Below are positions 59,449 to 64,000 of a DNA stretch of 64,000 nucleotides, one piece after another. Origin of the DNA: an uncultured Pseudomonadota bacterium (GTDB taxonomy: Bacteria > Myxococcota_A > UBA796 > SXON01); the NCBI GenBank assembly GCA_903844155.1, contig CAIMSU010000009.1, forward strand, positions 1 to 64,000. The letters are read 5' to 3'. How positions within the stretch are numbered: the first letter of the stretch is position 1; every line of letters begins with the position of its first letter. The notes below the pieces were generated by a model, which saw only the letters and a program-made list of their open reading frames with translations, was not told the origin of the DNA and made no database searches. Made by a program: the position numbers and the translations under genes.

Positions 59449-60786
59449 ATGCCTTTCATTCGCGCCCACGGTCAACAGCTCGCCCTCGTCCACGGCTCGC
59501 GTCAGGACGGCAAGGTCGTACAGGAGGTACTCTTCACGCTCTACTCGCGGTCCGAGGCGAACGCCGCGATCGGTGCGGAGCGGGGGCACTTTGAGGCTGT
59601 GGTCGAGGCGCTGCACCCCACGCTCACGTTCAGTTGGCCGCAGCTCCGATCACAGATCGCCGCGCAGATGGGCGCGCTCCCTGAGACCTATGACCAGGTG
59701 GAGGTACGCCTTCGCCGGGACTTTCGTGCGGCGCTGGTGGCCGTCACGCGGCAGCTTCTCCTCGCCGACCCGCTGGAGCTTGACGCTGCGGCGGACCTCA
59801 TCGCCGAGCACGGCGAGGAGCTGGACTACCTCGTCGAGCGCATCGCCTGGCGACGCGAGATGGCGAAGAGCCGGAAGCGCCAAGCCTCGCCGCCACGTGA
59901 CGAGTTCCTGTGGCAGTACACCCGGACAGCAGGGCACGTTCCCTTCGAGGCCGACGAGGAGATCCACGACATGTACGACCGAGGGGAGCTCGCGGCGCTC
60001 AGTGCGAGGGCCAAGCTGCTCGTCGAGGCGTTCCCCAACTACGCCGATGGGTACAACATCCTCGGCCTCGTAGCGATGGACGAGCAGCGACTCGACGACG
60101 CGATCACCTGGTTCCAGCGGACTGCGGAGGCCGGTCGTGCGTCGCTCCCAAAGAGGGTGCGGAAGGACGCCTGGTGGACGGACCACGACACAAGGCCGTA
60201 CATGCGGGGACTCTCCAACCTGGCCTGCGCGCAGAACCGGGCCGGGAGGTTCGAGGACGCGTTGGCGACGGCTGAGCGTGTCGTGGAGGTAGACCGGTAC
60301 CATTGCGTCTACGACGCCCGACCGCACGTCCTGCTGAACCTCGCCCACTACGAGGAGGCCGAGGCCTTGATGCGACGCCTCCCAGGCATCACGAGCGGGT
60401 ACGAGCGGGCGCTCGTGCTCATCGCGCTCCGGCGGCCAGTGGACGCGTGGCCGGTGCTCGTCCGCGCGGTGCTGGGCGCTCCGCGAACGGGTCAGCAGCT
60501 CCTCGGCGGTCGGGTCCCCGCCGCCCTTAGCCGGCACGAGCAGGACGAGGACCGGTCCGCCTGGCACCTGCAGCGCAATCTGCACGCCTTCCTGCCGAAG
60601 CATCGGCGCGCCGTGAACGACGCACTCCGGGCCGTGCTGCAGCACCCCGTGGTCGCGCCCCTCGTTGCGGAGCTGCACCAGTTGGAGGGCGCCGCGCAGC
60701 GGGGCGAGGGAGCTGGGCAGGCTCGCTACGTGGAGCTTCGATCTGTGGAGTTCGTGGAGTGCGTGGCGGCGACTGTCCAGCGCTGA
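59449..60786 (+). CDS. TPR-containing protein
   Basis: 445 aa, cytoplasmic. Residues 1-50 form a small N-terminal domain (IRAHGQQLALVHGSRQDGKV). Residues about 170-320 have TPR-type pairs (ALSARAKLLVEAFPNYADGY; ILGLVAMDEQRLDDAITWFQ; LACAQNRAGRFEDALATAER). Helical beyond. No enzyme domain. Expected to be a protein-binding scaffold; the partner is not known. Confidence 0.7.
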   Translation: MPFIRAHGQQLALVHGSRQDGKVVQEVLFTLYSRSEANAAIGAERGHFEAVVEALHPTLTFSWPQLRSQIAAQMGALPETYDQVEVRLRRDFRAALVAVTRQLLLADPLELDAAADLIAEHGEELDYLVERIAWRREMAKSRKRQASPPRDEFLWQYTRTAGHVPFEADEEIHDMYDRGELAALSARAKLLVEAFPNYADGYNILGLVAMDEQRLDDAITWFQRTAEAGRASLPKRVRKDAWWTDHDTRPYMRGLSNLACAQNRAGRFEDALATAERVVEVDRYHCVYDARPHVLLNLAHYEEAEALMRRLPGITSGYERALVLIALRRPVDAWPVLVRAVLGAPRTGQQLLGGRVPAALSRHEQDEDRSAWHLQRNLHAFLPKHRRAVNDALRAVLQHPVVAPLVAELHQLEGAAQRGEGAGQARYVELRSVEFVECVAATVQR

Positions 60787-60830
60787 GCAGGTGGCGCGGG
60801 GCTCAAGGGTGCCGGACTCGGACCGGTGGA

Positions 60831-61523
60831 TCAGCTGGGCTCGACAGCGTCGAAGCCCTCAAGAGGCTCGAAGCGGTAGGCGATGCACTGGCCCTCCGTG
60901 TCGTCGAAGATGGACTCATCGGGCCACTCGGCGTCCTCCGTGAAGGGGGTCACGAACCAGTCGGGCGCCCCCAGCCCGAAGTTCTCCGGGTGGATGTGGA
61001 CGCCAGTCGTGTCGTCGCTCCTCGCCGCGTCCAGCCAGCCGCCGTTGAACTCACGCAGCTCCAGGATGACGAAGCCGACGGGCCCGAGGCGAATGCGTCG
61101 GAGGGGCTCGAGATCGGCCAAGCTGGCGTCGCTGACATGCTCTCGGAGTACCACGCCGAGGGTGGCGGGCAGCTTGTCGTCGAGCACCGCGTGCCAGTCG
61201 CGGGGCACCGCGTCGATCTCGAGGGCCGCTCCGTCTGGTCGGAAGGCGTGGGCGCAGGAGCCACACTCGAGCCAGCTGACCAGGTCGTCCAGGTCGTACG
61301 TGCGACCGGAGTCCATTCGCACTCCGCGGTCGGAGCCCGGAATGTCGTAGTCCGTCTCGTCGCAAGCCCTCATCAGCGTGCCGTTGACGCCGAAGCCCGC
61401 CGTCTGCAGCGTGCGCGGGCGAACGTGGACGCTGGCGCAGCTCCGGCAGGCGAACCAGGGGGCGCCGGTCTCGGGGTGGACGTAGCGGGGGAGCGAGGAG
61501 AGGGGGAGGGTGTCGTCGATCAT
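60831..61523 (-). CDS. Putative zinc-ribbon protein of unknown family
   Basis: 230 aa from ATG 61523 with GGAG upstream. Two CxxC pairs, Cys26/Cys29 (WFACRSCASV) and Cys87/Cys90 (LECGSCAHAF), probably form one zinc ribbon. The rest is acidic and rich in Trp/Asp (GVHIHPENFGLGAPDWFV). Divergent from the HEPN-like gene across 119 bp. Confidence 0.55.
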   Translation of the reverse strand: MIDDTLPLSSLPRYVHPETGAPWFACRSCASVHVRPRTLQTAGFGVNGTLMRACDETDYDIPGSDRGVRMDSGRTYDLDDLVSWLECGSCAHAFRPDGAALEIDAVPRDWHAVLDDKLPATLGVVLREHVSDASLADLEPLRRIRLGPVGFVILELREFNGGWLDAARSDDTTGVHIHPENFGLGAPDWFVTPFTEDAEWPDESIFDDTEGQCIAYRFEPLEGFDAVEPS

Positions 61524-61642
61524 GGGGGACTCCGGGGAGGGGACGCCGCCGATGCCCGGCCCGGACACTTCGGGCGCACGATATCCTGCGGACAAGAGCT
61601 TCGGCGTGGCGGAACAGCTACGATCATTGCGGAGGTGCGCCG

Positions 61643-63136
61643 ATGGGATTTCCCCTGAACTGCTATTCCGTGCTCGGTGCGTTTCTGCCTCGCTCGGCGG
61701 ATGATCACCTTGCCGGCATGTACCGGCGGTTGCGGACCGAGGTGACACGCACGTTCAACATGGTCGCCATGGTGCTGTTTGACCCGGAGGACGACGCGGC
61801 GTTCGCCCTGGAGCTCGGCCGGAGGTTTGACCGCCTGAACAGAGAAACCGGCGAATGCCTCCTCTTCTTCGCCGCGGTCAGCGGACTCGTCCCCACGCGA
61901 ACAGTCGATGAGCAACCGCTGTGGGCCCGGCTGATCGACGAGCTTCACGCCCCGGGCGACTACCGGCCTCAACCGTTGGGCACCCGGGCGGGTGCGGCTC
62001 ACGTGCTGGCTCAGGCGATGGGCATTCCGCGCTCGGCCCTGCCCTGCGTTGTTTTCACTGACGATGTCAGCCGCGACCAGTGGGGGTGGTGTGAAACGCG
62101 CGACGTGTCTGCATGCGCGTGTGCGTTGACCAACTTGGCCAGGTTCGCCGAGAACACCCGGCCGACGGGGCTCACAGATCTCGGCGCGCTCGCCGCCCGC
62201 CTGGCGAGCGCTCCGACAAACGAGCGTGGTCCGTGGTGGGAACTGCGTCCTCTTGCCGACGACCTCGACGGACAACGGCATGCCGGACTGGGCAGGCTCT
62301 GGCGTGGTCCTTCGCGGCCACACATCCGTCAGGGTCGGACCCACCCGACGCGACATGTCGCGGAACTGGCGAGCGGGGTCTTGGGGCTCCTGGCGGACGA
62401 TGACGGATTCGTGCGCGCCTCGGGCGGAGGCGCCCGTGTCACTTCGGTGCCTGACTTCCTGGGCGACCGACATGAACCGTCCGACGAGAGCATCTACATT
62501 TACGCGACTCTTCGTCGTCTCCAGTGTGGAGCCGGCGAGCCGGACGTGAGGTTCTTTCGTCATCTTGAGCAGGAAGCGGCTGACGCCTTTCGCACCGCCT
62601 ACTTTCTGGCTGCCCACGCCGAAAATGAGAGGCTCGACCGGGGGGCCATCGCCGTGAGTGTAGGCAAGGCGCTGGAGATTGAGGTCAACGGGTCTCTGGT
62701 TCAGGAGGTCCGCCGGGGGCGTGGGGCGCAGATGCCGGGCGACTACCGCGAACCTTCACGAGCCGTCGGGGTGGGCGAGATGCCGATCAAGCTTGCCGGT
62801 CTCGAACGCCCGCTGAACCTCAACGAGGAGCGAAAGGGACTCGGTTGGTTGGCACCGCCGATCGGTCAACTCTGGCATCTTCTCCGCAACTCCGAGGTCA
62901 AACTTTTGCTCCGCGACCACGCCCCGGTCGAAGCGATCTCCGCCGCCGTTGGCAAGGTCCGAGGAGCACGGAACGTCGGCGCACACACGGGTGCCCCCAC
63001 GGCAGCCGTGATCGAATCGGTCCTGCGGAGCGTGTCTGATATCGACTCCGCTGGCGGGTTTTCCGCCATGGGGGTGCTGCGATCCAGCTTGAAACCGGCC
63101 CCGAACGGGGCTGCGAGGCAACAGGGCGGTCAGTAA
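61643..63136 (+). CDS. Unknown protein with C-terminal HEPN-like RNxxAH motif
   Basis: 497 aa, cytoplasmic. The N-terminal region (about 10-130) includes FNMVAMVLFDPEDDAAFALE and GRRFDRLNRETGECLLFFAA. The C-terminal helical part has KVRGARNVGAHTGAPT, with Arg443-x4-His448 in the R-N-x-x-A-H form of HEPN RNases. A region of charged loops lies between (RHLEQEAADAFRTAYFLAAH). GGAGG precedes ATG 61643. HEPN proteins are frequent in defence systems, but no known system is assigned. Confidence 0.55.
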   Translation: MGFPLNCYSVLGAFLPRSADDHLAGMYRRLRTEVTRTFNMVAMVLFDPEDDAAFALELGRRFDRLNRETGECLLFFAAVSGLVPTRTVDEQPLWARLIDELHAPGDYRPQPLGTRAGAAHVLAQAMGIPRSALPCVVFTDDVSRDQWGWCETRDVSACACALTNLARFAENTRPTGLTDLGALAARLASAPTNERGPWWELRPLADDLDGQRHAGLGRLWRGPSRPHIRQGRTHPTRHVAELASGVLGLLADDDGFVRASGGGARVTSVPDFLGDRHEPSDESIYIYATLRRLQCGAGEPDVRFFRHLEQEAADAFRTAYFLAAHAENERLDRGAIAVSVGKALEIEVNGSLVQEVRRGRGAQMPGDYREPSRAVGVGEMPIKLAGLERPLNLNEERKGLGWLAPPIGQLWHLLRNSEVKLLLRDHAPVEAISAAVGKVRGARNVGAHTGAPTAAVIESVLRSVSDIDSAGGFSAMGVLRSSLKPAPNGAARQQGGQ

Positions 63137-64000
63137 ACCCCCCGCGCGGTCACCGCCGCCGCTGCGTCGGCATCCCAGCCCTCACGAAGTCGCCCAACTG
63201 CGTTCTCCAGCTCAGGGATGCGGCTCAGGTCTACGTTTGCGGAGCTGAGAGCGGCTCCTGCGACGTCCCTCGCCCAGTCCACCTCAAGCAGGAACGCCCC
63301 GATCTGCCACCGTTGGAAGTTCGTCGTCTCGCCATCCGGTTCGGGGGTCAACAAAGCGTCCAGATCCGCGACGGACCTGACGACGGCCGCCCTGAGCGCC
63401 CGGAGCCGCCATCGACCCGCTCTCTGTAGGTCGGACTCGGCGAGCAGGGCATTGATGGCATCGACGGCGATCATGTCGGTCAGACCCTCAATGCTTCCGC
63501 CCCGGAGCAGCAGCCGCCCGACGTACCAGGCCAAGTAGGCACGACTCTGGAGCTGATAGACTGCCGCTTGTTTGTGCAGTTCTGCGCGGGCGGTCGACAG
63601 TGCCAATCGGGCGCCGCCCAGATCGCCGCTCCGAACTTGGCTCCAGCCCAGGTCCAGCAACGCCCGCGGTCTCTCGTGCCCGGGTGCAATCCTGAGCAGT
63701 TCGGCTTGGAGCCGTTCCGCCTCGCCAGGGTTTCCCTCCAAGAGGTGCAGCCGGCGCCAACTCCCAAGCATCTGCATCCGGTCCCATGAACGACCACGGA
63801 CGTCGAGCGCGTGCTCGGCTTGTGGGGATTGAAGAACGACCCGAGCCCCTCCGGGGTCAAACGCATCGATTCGCATGCCGGCGATGCTAGCAAGGCGCTC
63901 GCAGACATACTGGTCGCTCAGCGTGTTCGCGAGCGCGACACCCTCCGCATTGTCGAAGCATCGCTGGGCCTCGCTCGGGCGCCCCTGGTGGACAGCGACG
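63130..64000 (-). CDS. TPR-like protein, cut by the window edge
   Basis: The frame is open from its stop at 63130 to the right edge (290 codons seen), so the start lies outside; an ATG at 63876 is internal, because preceding codons read QGRPSEAQRCFDNAEGVALA, a TPR helix pair. Further repeats: LLEGNPGEAERLQAELLRIA, GDLGGARLALSTARAEL. The C-terminal part is helical. The stop overlaps the convergent HEPN-like gene by 7 nt. Large TPR proteins with regulatory N-termini are possible. Confidence 0.7.
   Translation of the reverse strand, partial: VAVHQGRPSEAQRCFDNAEGVALANTLSDQYVCERLASIAGMRIDAFDPGGARVVLQSPQAEHALDVRGRSWDRMQMLGSWRRLHLLEGNPGEAERLQAELLRIAPGHERPRALLDLGWSQVRSGDLGGARLALSTARAELHKQAAVYQLQSRAYLAWYVGRLLLRGGSIEGLTDMIAVDAINALLAESDLQRAGRWRLRALRAAVVRSVADLDALLTPEPDGETTNFQRWQIGAFLLEVDWARDVAGAALSSANVDLSRIPELENAVGRLREGWDADAAAAVTARGVY

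Overview
High-GC DNA (GC-rich third codon positions almost throughout) from what looks like an uncultured Myxococcota or deltaproteobacterial lineage. Reasons: a complete gspC-to-gspN type II secretion (T2SS) operon of deltaproteobacterial layout (PilM-like GspL, GspN present), many lipoproteins with Asp/Gly/Thr-rich linkers, MopE-type Cys/Asp repeat proteins, FG-GAP proteins, DUF1501/DUF1549 cytochrome operons, and proteins ending in Cys + transmembrane segment + Arg-rich tail, like MYXO-CTERM sorting signals. No rRNA, tRNA, CRISPR array or insertion sequence was seen.

Layout. 1-6.2 kb: a lipoprotein, a peptidoglycan-binding protein, a DoxX protein, then two tandem beta-helix lipoproteins lying between two 96-bp direct repeats, and a YbjQ protein. 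6.2-13.9 kb (minus): a tightly packed run of eight genes containing a DUF1501/DUF1549/cytochrome module, two lipoproteins and an AftB-like GT-C membrane protein. 14-24.4 kb (plus, with exceptions): DUF2505 and CAP-domain proteins, a toxin-antitoxin (TA) remnant, a C-N hydrolase, an FG-GAP lipoprotein, an M1 peptidase with a HEAT tail, and a sugar dehydrogenase fused to a diheme cytochrome. 24.4-38.7 kb (minus): the T2SS operon CDEFGHIJKLMN, nearly every junction a 1-4 nt overlap; no prepilin peptidase gene (gspO) is in the window. 38.8-55.3 kb: mostly surface or secreted proteins, including MopE-like proteins with C-terminal sorting signals, a SUKH/TPR/HEAT protein, a DUF3604 protein, a second GT-C protein and two small Cys-rich secreted paralogs. 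55.3-64 kb: an accessory region with two PF10127-type nucleotidyltransferases in convergent overlap, a second TA remnant, a G-rich/C-rich intergenic block, TPR proteins, a zinc-ribbon protein and a protein with a HEPN-like RNxxAH motif.

How it may fit together: the T2SS would export folded periplasmic proteins, and several neighbours (CAP, DUF3604, MopE-like) carry C-terminal signals of the kind associated with surface retention after T2SS export. This is inference from context. The most unusual directly visible points are two TA loci that each keep an intact antitoxin but have a nonsense codon in the toxin frame and a promoter predicted to give a leaderless transcript; the 96-bp direct repeats bounding a lipoprotein cassette; a shared 29-bp palindromic element upstream of two unrelated genes; and a conserved sorting-signal tail written in unusual AGG/TTG/GGG codons.
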